From: Actinoallomurus purpureus
GTDB lineage: Bacteria > Actinomycetota > Actinomycetes > Streptosporangiales > Streptosporangiaceae
Length of the DNA stretch: 64,000 bases
Direction of reading: 5' to 3'
NCBI RefSeq assembly: GCF_024055795.1
Contig: NZ_JAMXMY010000001.1
Location: 124,001-188,000 of the forward strand
In this document: piece by piece, positions 46,306 to 55,268 of the stretch
Position numbering within the stretch: position 1 is the first letter of the stretch
Layout: each line of letters begins with the position of its first letter
Notes under the pieces: generated by a model
Database searches by the model: none
What the model was told of the DNA's origin: nothing
What the model saw: the letters and a program-made list of their open reading frames with translations, nothing else
Program-made: the position numbers and the translations under genes

Positions 46306-47178
46306 ATGGACGATCGCACCGAGCGTATCGACGCCCACCACCACTTCTGGGATCCGCGCCGCTACACCTACCCGTGGATGGCCGGCCCGGAGCTGGACCC
46401 CGTACGGAGAGCGTTCGGGCCGAGTGACATGCAGCCCCTGGTCGATGCCGCCGACATCACCGGCACCATTCTCGTCCAGACCGTGTCGGACGAGAACGAG
46501 ACCCGGGAGTTCCTCCAGATCGCGGCCTCGACGCCGTTCGTCCGCGGAGTCGTCGGCTGGGTCGACCTCACCTCGCCGGCCGTGGGAGACGCCCTGGACG
46601 CCCTCCTCACCGGCGATGACGGCCGGTTCCTCGTCGGGATCCGCCATCAAGTACATGACGAGCCCGATCCGAACTGGTTGTGCCGTGACGACGTGCGCCG
46701 GGGCCTGCGAGCCGTGGCCGATCGTGGTCTCGGCTACGACCTTCTGGTACGTGCGCGGGAACTACCGGCGGCGGTCGAGACGGTCAGGGCGTTGCCGGAG
46801 CTGAACGTCGTCGTCGACCACATCGCCAAACCGACGATCGCCGCGGGCACTGACGAGCTGTGGGCCGAGTCGATGCCAGTTCTCGCGCAATGCCCCAACG
46901 TGATGGTGAAGCTCTCCGGCATGATCACTGAGGCGGATTGGAGCGCCTGGACCCCTGACGATCTCCGGCCGTTCGTCACTCGTATTCACCAGTGGTTCGG
47001 CGCGGACCGCCTCATGTTCGGATCCGACTGGCCCGTCTGCCTGCTCGCCGGTACGTACCAGTCCGTCATCGAGGGGCTGACCGCCGCCATCGGCACGTTG
47101 AGCGCGGCCGAGACCGCGGCGCTCTTCGGCGGCACGGCTCACGCCTTCTACCGTCTGGGGGACCGCCCCAAGGGCTGA
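46306..47178 (+). CDS. Amidohydrolase-family lactonase (cog3618 type), probable L-fucono-lactonase
   Basis: A 290-residue amidohydrolase-2 protein. The N-terminal metal motif IDAHHHFWD has His residues 11-13. The TIM barrel contains VDHIAKP and ends with the C-terminal MFGSDWPVC. Members of cog3618 include L-fucono-1,5-lactonase, L-rhamnono- and D-galactarolactonases. Placed directly after the aldose dehydrogenase, it should open the fuconolactone to L-fuconate for the dehydratase. AGAGAGG lies 7 bases before the ATG. It is the last gene of the operon; a decayed region follows. Confidence 0.9.
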   Translation: MDDRTERIDAHHHFWDPRRYTYPWMAGPELDPVRRAFGPSDMQPLVDAADITGTILVQTVSDENETREFLQIAASTPFVRGVVGWVDLTSPAVGDALDALLTGDDGRFLVGIRHQVHDEPDPNWLCRDDVRRGLRAVADRGLGYDLLVRARELPAAVETVRALPELNVVVDHIAKPTIAAGTDELWAESMPVLAQCPNVMVKLSGMITEADWSAWTPDDLRPFVTRIHQWFGADRLMFGSDWPVCLLAGTYQSVIEGLTAAIGTLSAAETAALFGGTAHAFYRLGDRPKG

Positions 47179-47563
47179 AGGTCCGCTCACCGGTCCGGAA
47201 TGTCAGCGACCTCGTGGTCGGGGATGCTGCGAGGCTGTGGCGCTTCGGCGCCTCTGCGTCCGGGCCGGTCACCTGCAAGGACGTCTGCGCGGAGGTCGGG
47301 TTGGGCAGCGAGGCGAAACATGTGGAGGGGTGTGGGTAAAGCTCAAGCGGCTGGTGCGCGCGACCGGCTGATCGAGCCATCGCCTGGGCATCACCCGCCG
47401 CCGCACCTATGGCGATCGAATCAGGGCCGTGACGTAGCGTCCTCGGCGGCCGTCGAGCTTGAGAGCATCCTCAGGGCACCGGTAGTCGCCCGCGCCGAAT
47501 CCGCTTCCGGCCGAACCATAAACAGTCCTGTCCGTCATCCAACGGAGAGTTCCTGCGTAACTG
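47179..47563. pseudogene. Decayed HTH-like remnant in a gene-poor gap
   Basis: No intact gene is present. A plus-strand frame to 47339 reads LVVGDAARLWRFGASA and CKDVCAEVGLGSEAKHVEG, then shifts by one base into VKLKRLVRATG before a stop. Pieces like these resemble small helix-turn-helix proteins linked to transposases. The frameshift and stop mark it as dead. This is a low-confidence reading; the rest of the gap shows nothing. Confidence 0.3.
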
Positions 47564-48109
47564 TCAGGGACGGAGAGAAAGCACAAGGACATCCAGCGCC
47601 GCGACGTCGGGAGCCGGTTGTAGGCGCTGCACTGCCCGCCAACCCCAACGATCGTAGATTGATCGGGCATGTCCGCTCTGGTCGGCAAGCAGCATGGCAT
47701 ATGGCTCTGAGCGCCCTTCGAATACACAACGCATAAGTTGTGTCGCCAAACCCCGCCCCCGAAAGGCGGGAGCCACTACTAGCTCAATCACCGCCAATTT
47801 CTCGGCAGCCAGGATGTCAGCCGGGGGCAACGTATGCGATTCGCCGCGCCACCAACGCCCGGGGGAGAAGGGCAACCCAAAGCTAAACCCTGCAATCTCA
47901 TCGTTGGCATATGCCGCAACAAGTTTGAACCCTGGCGACCCGGCTTGCCGGTGAGTCCGCTCGATAAAGGAGTCTCGGGCATAGATCGAATGACCGATTT
48001 CCGGATCGTCGGCATAGGCAACGAGATAGACGTCTGCCAGTTCACCGAGGAGAGGGACGGTTTGTTCACCGTTCATTTGGCGCACTGAGACGTTAGTCAT
48101 GGTCGTCAC
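47564..48109 (-). CDS. GNAT-family N-acetyltransferase
   Basis: A 181-residue protein with the acetyl-CoA binding core IELVVAPAFRGRGLATQLM and the C-terminal ADQSGHARSIYDRWGWR typical of GNAT enzymes. The start is GTG 48109 or ATG 48100; both follow AAGG-type sequences poorly. Its codon use and base composition are visibly less GC-rich than the flanking sugar genes, suggesting acquisition by transfer. It follows the truncated TPR gene by 6 bases. Substrate unknown. Confidence 0.85.
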   Translation of the reverse strand: MTTMTNVSVRQMNGEQTVPLLGELADVYLVAYADDPEIGHSIYARDSFIERTHRQAGSPGFKLVAAYANDEIAGFSFGLPFSPGRWWRGESHTLPPADILAAEKLAVIELVVAPAFRGRGLATQLMRCVFEGRSEPYAMLLADQSGHARSIYDRWGWRAVQRLQPAPDVAALDVLVLSLRP

Positions 48110-48115
48110 CTAGCC

Positions 48116-48592
48116 TTAAGCCAACAGGTCATCAAAAATAGCGTCACATTCGGCGACCTCTTGATTGCTCGTTATAAACGGTCGCCAGCCGCTCCGGACT
48201 TTATTCAAGTTGTCGAACGTACGCGCCGACGTTACCTCGGTAAAGGTTGGGAGTGATTCTCGCAGCGTCAAAGCTGCCCCTTCGGGCTCGCCGGCACCAA
48301 TGAGGGCATCTGCCAGCATGACCGCGTAGTACGCCTTATTGCGGAGATAGGTTCTCTGCTGGGCGACGACTGCGCCAAGGATATCTACAGCCTCCGTGTA
48401 ACGCCCGAATTGCATCAGCCCCAAAGCCTCTAGACCCATCAACTCCCGTTCATCGAAGAAATTAAACCACGCCGGTTGATCCTCCTTGCGAGACTTCTCA
48501 AGTAGACGCCAGGCGTTCGCTCGTGCATCTTTGAATTCCGCGTGATTGCCGAGCGATGCCGCAGCGAGCGCCTTCCGCAGATGGCCGCAAAT
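48116..48592 (-). pseudogene. Truncated TPR-domain regulator, C-terminal part only
   Basis: An open frame from 48592 to the TGA at 48116 gives about 158 residues of alpha-helical, TPR-like sequence (FDERELMGLEALGLMQFGRYTEAVD). It has the WRPFITSNQEVAECDAIFDD tail found at the C-terminus of XRE/TPR regulators. No start codon or DNA-binding domain precedes it: the frame meets a TAG at 48593-48595, where the rdgB-like fragment on the other strand begins. Internal starts exist (TTG/ATG at 48442/48439), but a functional product is doubtful. Lower GC than the flanks. Confidence 0.65.
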
Positions 48593-48850
48593 CTAACCAA
48601 CCGTCGCGCCACCGTAACGACGGCTATCGGATACGCGGACGATACAGGTGTTCAGGTCTTCACCGGCATCCTGAATGGAACACTGACCTCCGAGCTACGC
48701 GGCAATGGCGGGTTCGGCTACGACCCCATATTCATCCCTGACGGCCACAATCGAACCTTCGCCGAGATGTCGAGCGAGGAGAAGAACGCGGTATCGCATC
48801 GGCGACTAGCTGTTGATGCGCTACGAAAGGCCCTGAACTTCTTTAACTGA
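48581..48850 (+). pseudogene. rdgB/HAM1-like NTP pyrophosphatase, C-terminal fragment
   Basis: The plus frame encodes [33 protein letters not shown] and [15 protein letters not shown], the conserved C-terminal half of the RdgB/HAM1 (XTP/dITP pyrophosphatase) family. Only about 82 family-like residues remain out of roughly 200. The N-terminal nucleotide-binding half is missing and the frame before it (48542-48580) is unrelated. The break point coincides with that of the TPR fragment on the opposite strand, so one deletion or recombination event probably truncated both. Confidence 0.75.
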
Positions 48851-49084
48851 TCGGTCTATCCTCGCGTCGCGGTAGCTCGGACGGCGGGTGACAGGCCCCA
48901 CCTGGTCACTGCCTCCGCCGTGTGGCCGCTGTGCGGGGCATGCTCCCGACGCAGTGTCAGCCCGAGAATCCCCAGGTTATCCCTGAAGGAACAGGGCCGG
49001 TCAAGTGGCCAAGAGCGGGCGTTTTTGTTCGTTGTGACGGTTTCTCGAGCGACCTCCTCGGACCGCGACGCCACGGCGCCCTCC
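48851..49084. other. Gap between rdgB fragment and GH36 gene
   Basis: No gene can be supported. The stretch is more AT-rich around 48960-49040 and marks the right edge of the lower-GC scar. Neither terminal repeats nor a tRNA-like structure was recognised, so an attachment site is not supported. Confidence 0.4.
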
Positions 49085-51274
49085 TCACGTCGAGGCGTGT
49101 ACCTCGATCAGCATGGCCTGTTCGGGGTTGAGCGTGGGCAGGGGAACGCCGGTCCGGGCGAGGACCGCGCCGGGAAGGGCGACCCACTCGCCGATCGCCT
49201 GGGCGACCCACGCGGGCGGCGCCGCCTGGTGTGCGTCGGGGTGCCCGACGTCGGTCCGGATCCGTACGCGGTAGTCGGCGGCCTCGTCCAGCCCTGGCAG
49301 CCGCACCCGGCCCGACTGCCCCTCGGGGGACGTGGCCAGGCGGGCCCAGCAGTACAGCGCGCTCGTCCGGTCGCGCGCGACCACGCCGTGCAGGATCGTC
49401 GCGTCGTCACCGGTGTCCGCGCGGACCACCCGGCCATGGTGCAGCAGCGGACGGAACTCCCGGTACAGCGCCGCCCACGACGCCAGCCGCTCCAGCTCCT
49501 CCGGGGAGCACCGCGTGAGGTCCGCCTCGATGCCGGCGTGCCCGAACAGCGCGGTGATCAGGCGGAACGAGTCCGAGGTCACCCGCCGTGTGGTGTGCGC
49601 CTCCGCAGCGCCGACATGCGCGCCGACGAGCTCGGGAGGCAGCAACTGACCGGTCCAGCGCTGGATCGCCTGGCGTTCGACCGGGTCATTGCAGTCGGAG
49701 GCCCAGACGCGGTCGGTACGCGCGAGGATCCCCAGGTCGACGCGCCCGCCACCGCCCGCACACGACTCGACCTCCAGTGCCGGATGCCTCTCCTTCAGGG
49801 CGTCGAGCAGGCGGTACAGCGCCACGGTCTGCGCGTGCACCGCAGGCCGGTCGGCGCCGGTGGCGTCACGGAACACCGCCTCGTGCAGGTCGCGGTTGTG
49901 GTCCCACTTCAGGTAGTCGATCGCGTACCGGCCGACGAGCGCGTCGACGCGTTCCAGGATGTAGGACCACGCCCGCTCGTCGGCGAGGTTCAGCACGTAC
50001 TGGTGCCGGGCCGACGGGCCGAGACCGGCGGACGGGCCGAGGACCCAGTCGGGGTGCTCGCGGGCCAGCCGGGACTCGAGGTTGATCATCTCGGGTTCGA
50101 ACCAGAGGCCGAACTGCATGCCGAGCCCGTGGACGTGGTCGACCAGCGGCGCCAGCCCGTGCGGCCAGACCTTCTCGTCCACGAACCAGTCCCCGAGACC
50201 GGCGGTGTCGTCGCGCCGGCCGCGGAACCAGCCGTCGTCGAGCACGAGCCGCTCGACCCCGATCTCGGCGGCACGGTCCGCCAGTGCGGTCAGCCGATTC
50301 AGGTCGTGGTCGAAGTAGACCGCCTCCCAGGTGTTCAACGTCAGGGGCCGGGGGTCGGTCGGATGGGCCGGCCGGGCCCGGAGCATGTCGTGGAAGCGGT
50401 CGGCGAGCCCGTCCAGGCCGGCGTCGGACCAGGCGAAGTAGCAGACGGGCGTCCGGTAGGTCTCCCCGGGGCCCAGCGCGATCTCGCCCGGTTTGAGCAG
50501 CTCACCGCCGCCGAGAACGGCCGCGTGCACGCCCGCGCCCTCCGGCAGCTGCTCGACCAGATACCGCTGGTTCCCGCTCCACCCCACGTGCACGCCCCAG
50601 ACCTCGCCGTACCGGAAGCCGAAGCCGGGCACGCCGGCGACCATCAGGTACGGGGAGTCGTGGCCCGGCTTCCCCCGCCGGACCTCCCGGACGTGGCCGC
50701 CGAAGGAGAGCGGCCGGCGCTGCGGCGCCCGCTCCCGGCACCACTTGCCGGTGAAGTCGAGGATCTCGCCGGCCCGCCGGGGCAATGGCAGGAGAGTGGA
50801 CACGCCTCCGAGCTGGTAGCGCCCCTCGCTCCGCGCCGTGGCACGGCGGGTCACGGCCGCGTCGACGGCCAGGACGCCTGAGGCACCGAGCCGGTAGCCG
50901 ACCACGATGTCGACATCGGAGATGTCGTCGGCGAGCGTCATGACGAGCTCGGCGCTGCCGTCCGGAAGCGGCCGGTGCCGCGCCTCGGTGAGGCGCGGGC
51001 GCGGGGCGGTCGCCGTTCCGTCGAGATGTCCCTCGTGCGCCGGCGTGCCCGACCATCCCTCGGCCTCCGTCGGCCAGATGGACAGGTGTCTCGGCACGTC
51101 GGGAGAGTTGTTCAGGACCGCGGGCTCGGCCGTCAGCCGCAGCGCGGCACGCGCGTCGTCGGACAGCTCGCCGAGGTCCTCACCCCAGTGGAGCACCCTG
51201 GGAACCGGTTCGGCCAGCTCCACGACGACGCTGGTGCCGCCCGCGCGCAGCTGGACGATGTTCGGGACATGCAT
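49085..51274 (-). CDS. GH36 alpha-galactosidase
   Basis: A 729-residue cytoplasmic GH36 enzyme: N-terminal beta-sandwich, then a barrel with VLDDGWF, GLWFEPEMIN, nucleophile D458 in YLKWDHNRD, ESCAGGGGRVD and acid/base D527 in WASDCND. Length and motifs fit bacterial alpha-galactosidases that hydrolyse terminal alpha-galactosides. The ATG at 51274 follows GAGAGG with a 7-base gap; the GTG two codons earlier is too close to that site. It is the last gene of the operon with a CUT1 importer and a GH95 fucosidase, so the imported glycan probably carries both fucose and galactose. Confidence 0.94.
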   Translation of the reverse strand: MHVPNIVQLRAGGTSVVVELAEPVPRVLHWGEDLGELSDDARAALRLTAEPAVLNNSPDVPRHLSIWPTEAEGWSGTPAHEGHLDGTATAPRPRLTEARHRPLPDGSAELVMTLADDISDVDIVVGYRLGASGVLAVDAAVTRRATARSEGRYQLGGVSTLLPLPRRAGEILDFTGKWCRERAPQRRPLSFGGHVREVRRGKPGHDSPYLMVAGVPGFGFRYGEVWGVHVGWSGNQRYLVEQLPEGAGVHAAVLGGGELLKPGEIALGPGETYRTPVCYFAWSDAGLDGLADRFHDMLRARPAHPTDPRPLTLNTWEAVYFDHDLNRLTALADRAAEIGVERLVLDDGWFRGRRDDTAGLGDWFVDEKVWPHGLAPLVDHVHGLGMQFGLWFEPEMINLESRLAREHPDWVLGPSAGLGPSARHQYVLNLADERAWSYILERVDALVGRYAIDYLKWDHNRDLHEAVFRDATGADRPAVHAQTVALYRLLDALKERHPALEVESCAGGGGRVDLGILARTDRVWASDCNDPVERQAIQRWTGQLLPPELVGAHVGAAEAHTTRRVTSDSFRLITALFGHAGIEADLTRCSPEELERLASWAALYREFRPLLHHGRVVRADTGDDATILHGVVARDRTSALYCWARLATSPEGQSGRVRLPGLDEAADYRVRIRTDVGHPDAHQAAPPAWVAQAIGEWVALPGAVLARTGVPLPTLNPEQAMLIEVHAST

Positions 51275-51394
51275 GGTCACGCCTCTCCCCGATGTGAAGC
51301 CGGATGTGGACTCATGCGGCGGACGGCCGCAGGGCGGCGCCCGGCGCGGTACGGCGCCTGTGGGGACGATGGCACCGTGCCGGGCGCCGTTGCG

Positions 51395-52753
51395 CTACTT
51401 CTTTGCCAGGAGCTGCTGGCTCTTCTGCGCCAACCCCGGGAAGACGTCGTCATTGCGCTGGTGGGAGAAGTACGCCTCGAGCTGCGGTTTGATCGCGGCC
51501 TCGATCGCGGCGCCGTTCGTGTGCACGACGTTCGGGTACAGCTCACCGCGCTTCATCATCTGGATGAACACCGACAGGTCCACGCCCTGGCCGGCGAGCG
51601 CCTGGGCCGAGGCGTCCATCGAGGCGGGGATCGACGGGAAGAACGTGCCGCTCTTGCCCGCCATCGTCTGGCAGGCATCCGAACCCATGTAGGAGACCCA
51701 CTTCCACGTCAGGTCGGGGTTCTTGGTGCCGGCCCAGATGTTGTTGCCGTTGGAGTTGCTCAGCACCTTCCGGGTCTTGCCATCGGGGCCGAGCACGGTC
51801 GGCGCGATGCCCACCTTGACCTTGGGCAGTTTGGCGAAGCTCGCCACGTTCCACGAGCCGGACGTCTCCATCGCGACCTTGCCGGAGCCGAGCAGGTCGA
51901 TGTCGCTGATGATGGCCTGGCCGTTCCCCGAGGTGAACTGGCCGAACTTCGGCTCGAAGCCGCGGTCCGCGAGGCTGCGGAAGTAGCCCATGCTCTTGAC
52001 GAACCGGGGGTCGTCATAGTTGAACCGCGTGGGCCAGTTGTCCTTGTCACTCATCTTCCAGCCGAGTGTGGAGACGAAGGAGCTCCAGGTCGTCTGCCCG
52101 ATGTAGTCGCCGGTGTTCAGCAGGCCCGTCCCGTACGTGGCGATGCGCGACTTGTCGAAGCCGGGCTGGTCGCCGCGCCTGCCCTTCGTGTCGACCGTCA
52201 GGTGCGCGGCCATCTTGTCGAACGCCCCGCCGTTGTCGGGGTTCCAGGTCAGCGATTCGACGTCTTTGGCGGTGTAGCCGGCCTTGGCCAGCATGTCCTT
52301 GTTGTAGTAGATGGCGGTCGCGGCCCAGTCCAGCGGGAGACCGTACTGTTTGCCGTCCGTGTACTTCCACGAGTTGACGCCGACCGAGAACCGGGACAGG
52401 TCGAAACGGTTCTTGGCGATGAAGTCGTCGAGCGGTTTCAGCTGTCCCTGGCTCGCGTACGTCGGGAAGTACTGCACGCTGTTCTGGAAGGCGTCGGGGG
52501 CGTTCCCGGAGACGAATCCAGAGGTCAGTTTCGTGAAGTAGTCCTGGACGTCATATTGGGAGATCTTCACCGTGACGCCGGGATTCGCCTTTTCGAACGT
52601 CGTGGCGCACGTCTGATACGCCTGGGCCTGCTTGTCGTCCCATGTCCACCAGTTGATGGTCTTCGCCCCGGAGGCGCCGCCACCACCGCTGCCGCAGCCG
52701 GCCGTCGCCAGCGCCACCGCCGCGGCGATCGCGAACAGATTCCGTATCCTCAT
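51395..52753 (-). CDS. Sugar ABC transporter substrate-binding lipoprotein
   Basis: A 452-residue family-1 solute-binding protein. The signal peptide ends at ALATAGC with the Cys at about residue 20. Core features include TINWWTWDDKQ, GLPLDWAATAIYYNKDML and SGKVAMETSGSWNV. It is unusual in lying downstream of both permease genes and the GH95 gene rather than first in the operon. AGGA lies three to four bases before the ATG. The ligand is inferred to be a fucosylated or galactosylated oligosaccharide. Confidence 0.93.
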   Translation of the reverse strand: MRIRNLFAIAAAVALATAGCGSGGGGASGAKTINWWTWDDKQAQAYQTCATTFEKANPGVTVKISQYDVQDYFTKLTSGFVSGNAPDAFQNSVQYFPTYASQGQLKPLDDFIAKNRFDLSRFSVGVNSWKYTDGKQYGLPLDWAATAIYYNKDMLAKAGYTAKDVESLTWNPDNGGAFDKMAAHLTVDTKGRRGDQPGFDKSRIATYGTGLLNTGDYIGQTTWSSFVSTLGWKMSDKDNWPTRFNYDDPRFVKSMGYFRSLADRGFEPKFGQFTSGNGQAIISDIDLLGSGKVAMETSGSWNVASFAKLPKVKVGIAPTVLGPDGKTRKVLSNSNGNNIWAGTKNPDLTWKWVSYMGSDACQTMAGKSGTFFPSIPASMDASAQALAGQGVDLSVFIQMMKRGELYPNVVHTNGAAIEAAIKPQLEAYFSHQRNDDVFPGLAQKSQQLLAKK

Positions 52754-52826
52754 TGTTCCTCGCTTCCCGCACGACCTGCGTGCGCGGTCATCTCCCCCGA
52801 CGTATCTGGGTCCCCGAGATCGGCGA

Positions 52827-55268
52827 TCACCGATATGCCGCCCTGTCGGCCTCCTCCAGCGCTGGTCCGAGCCGGACCTCCTCGTGTCCCGCCAGCGTGA
52901 GCTCGGCCGCCGCCCGGCCGTGGCGAATCCGTACGGTGCGCGCGCCGCCGGGCACCGTGTTGCGGACGGCGCAGGAGACCAGCGCGCCGCGACGCCAGGT
53001 GAGGTCGACCGCCCATCCGCCGCGGCAGCGCAGGCCCCGCGCCGATCCGTCGGGCCACTCGCCGGGGACGGCCGGAAGCAGCTGGATGGCGCCGCCGTGG
53101 CTCTGCACGACCATTTCCGCGAGCGCCGCCATGAGGCCGTAGTTGCCGTCGATCTGGAACGGCGGATGGGTGCTGAAGAGATTCGGCAGCAGGCCGCCCC
53201 ACTCCGAGCCTTCGGGCGGCGCGAGTACCGCCGGGTCACCGGGGAACGGGCGGGTCGCCTCCAGGAACAGGCTCCGGGCCGTCGCGGCGTCGCCGAGCCG
53301 GGCGCGCAGCGCGATCTTCCATGACCAGGACCAGCCCATCGCGCCGGGCCCGCGCACGTCCAGCACGCGTGCCGCCGCCGCGAGGTCGGGCGTCGTCTCC
53401 AAGTCGATCTGCCCGAGCGGATGGACACCGACCAGGTGCGATACGTGCCGGTGGGCCGGATCCTCGTCGGGGTGGTCCGCACCCCATTCCCGCAGCCGTC
53501 CGTCCGGCGTGAGCCGCGGCGGGCGCAGCCGTGGCAGCGCGGCCCTGATCTCCGCGCAGACCGGGTCGTCGTCCAGGCCCGCGATCCGGGCGGCCTCCAG
53601 GCACCGCGTGAACAGCGCGCGGATGAGCGCCATGTCCATCGTCGTCGAGACCGACAGCGCCTCCGGAGTGCCGTGGCGGGAGATGAAGTGGTTCTCCGGT
53701 GACGTGGAGGGCACGGTGTCCAGGCCGCCGTCCTCGGCCTCGACCAGCCAGTCGAGGCAGAACTCCGCGCAGGCGCGCAGTGTCGGCCAGGCCCGTTCGC
53801 GGAGGAAGGCGGTGTCGCGGGTGAAGTCGAAGCGGTCCCACAGGTGCTGGGCCAGCCAGACGCCGCCCATCATCCAGATCGCCCAGGACGGGTCGCTGTG
53901 TCCCATGCCCACGGGCAGCGCCCAGCCCCACATGTCGGTGTTGTGGTGCGCCACCCAGCCGCGGCAGTCGTACAGCTCGCGGGCGACGCGGCTCCCGTTC
54001 GCGCGGAGCCGCTCGATGAGGGCGAAGAGCGGCTCGTGGCACTCGCTGAGACCGGCGGTCTCGGCGCCCCAGTAGTTCATCTCCGTGTTGATGTTGATCG
54101 TGTAGTTCGACGACCAGGGCGGGCGCAGCTCGGCGTTCCACATGCCCTGAAGGTTGGCCGGCGGCCCGCCGCCCGGCCGGGACGCCGACGCGAGCAGGTA
54201 CCGGCCCAGCTGGAAGATCACCGTCGCGACGAGCCCCTCGTCGTGACCGGAGAGCACGTCGGACCGTACGTCGAACGTTCCGGCGCGGCGGGCGCCGACC
54301 GTGAGGCTCGTCGTGCCCAGCAGCTCGCGCAGGTCCGCACTGTGGGCGCGGAGCAACGCGTCGGCGCCCGTCGCGCGGGCCGACCTCGCGGTGCGCGCGG
54401 CACGCTCGTGGTGCCGCTCCCGCGTGACCGCCGGATTCCCCGTCCAGACGTCGGCCGGGCTCGTCGAACTGGCCAGGGTGATGAGGGCACGCGACATCCC
54501 ACGTACCGACCAGACGTCTCTCTCGACGGCCACCGTGCCGTCCGTGTCGATCCGGACGGCGACCGCGCCGAACGGGTCGTACCCGTCGGGCGGCGTGTCG
54601 GCGTAGCGCAATGGCTCGGCGACGCTCGGCTCGTGGAGCGGCGCGCCGTCGACGGGGATCTCGACGCCCAGGTCGAACCCGGAGGCGTCCGCCGTCCGGC
54701 GCACCACCCGGAGCAGAGACGACAGCTCCAGACTCATGTCGACCACGCCGCCCTCGACGGCGACGGCCACGCAGATCGCCTGGGCCGGCCGGCTCGCCCA
54801 GGTGGACCGCCGGACCGTACGGGCGCCGAAGCGCATGGTCTCGCCGACGACGCCGTCGTCCAGGTTCAGCGTCCGGCCCAGGTACTCGGCGTCACCGTCC
54901 GCGGCCAGCGACATGCACAGGTCGACGTACGGCAGGTACTCCTGGGTGTAGCGGCCCTCGAATGACATCAGCAGGGCCTCGGCCCGCCGGTAGTCCTCCG
55001 CGCGGACGGCCTGGCGGACCTCGTCCAGCCGTTTTGGACCGGCGCCGGCGGCGAGGACCTCGGCGAGCCCCGCGTCGGGGCCGTCCGGTGTCCCCGACCA
55101 GACCGTCGAGTCGTTGACCTGGAACCTGGCACGATGGAGGCCGCCGAACACCATGGCGCCGAGCCGTCCGTTGCCGACCGGTGCCGCCTCGAAGAAGCCG
55201 GCGGCCGGCCGCGGCCACGACAGGAGCAGGTCGCCGGAGTGACGGTCATCCCGTGGTTCGTTGCTCAT
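52827..55268 (-). CDS. GH95 alpha-L-fucosidase
   Basis: An 813-residue GH95 enzyme with no signal peptide. Hallmarks are APVGNGRLGAMVFGG (29-43), NLQGMWN, PPWSSNYTININTEMNYW (383-400), HHNTDMWGWALP, PSTSPENHF with candidate general acid E525, GWSWSWK and PPFQIDGNYG with candidate base D707. GH95 inverting enzymes cleave alpha-1,2-linked L-fucose or, in some members, L-galactose. It starts in an ATGA overlap with the permease gene. The L-fucose oxidation island about 6 kb away would use the released sugar. Confidence 0.94.
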   Translation of the reverse strand: MSNEPRDDRHSGDLLLSWPRPAAGFFEAAPVGNGRLGAMVFGGLHRARFQVNDSTVWSGTPDGPDAGLAEVLAAGAGPKRLDEVRQAVRAEDYRRAEALLMSFEGRYTQEYLPYVDLCMSLAADGDAEYLGRTLNLDDGVVGETMRFGARTVRRSTWASRPAQAICVAVAVEGGVVDMSLELSSLLRVVRRTADASGFDLGVEIPVDGAPLHEPSVAEPLRYADTPPDGYDPFGAVAVRIDTDGTVAVERDVWSVRGMSRALITLASSTSPADVWTGNPAVTRERHHERAARTARSARATGADALLRAHSADLRELLGTTSLTVGARRAGTFDVRSDVLSGHDEGLVATVIFQLGRYLLASASRPGGGPPANLQGMWNAELRPPWSSNYTININTEMNYWGAETAGLSECHEPLFALIERLRANGSRVARELYDCRGWVAHHNTDMWGWALPVGMGHSDPSWAIWMMGGVWLAQHLWDRFDFTRDTAFLRERAWPTLRACAEFCLDWLVEAEDGGLDTVPSTSPENHFISRHGTPEALSVSTTMDMALIRALFTRCLEAARIAGLDDDPVCAEIRAALPRLRPPRLTPDGRLREWGADHPDEDPAHRHVSHLVGVHPLGQIDLETTPDLAAAARVLDVRGPGAMGWSWSWKIALRARLGDAATARSLFLEATRPFPGDPAVLAPPEGSEWGGLLPNLFSTHPPFQIDGNYGLMAALAEMVVQSHGGAIQLLPAVPGEWPDGSARGLRCRGGWAVDLTWRRGALVSCAVRNTVPGGARTVRIRHGRAAAELTLAGHEEVRLGPALEEADRAAYR

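Noticed and set aside
48540-48600. A possible start of the rdgB-like gene at 48542
   Set aside because: Residues before about 48581 do not fit the family and belong to the opposite-strand TPR fragment, so the upstream frame is accidental.
48851-49084. A tRNA or attachment site beside the low-GC scar
   Set aside because: I looked for a cloverleaf and for a repeat matching the other edge and saw neither.
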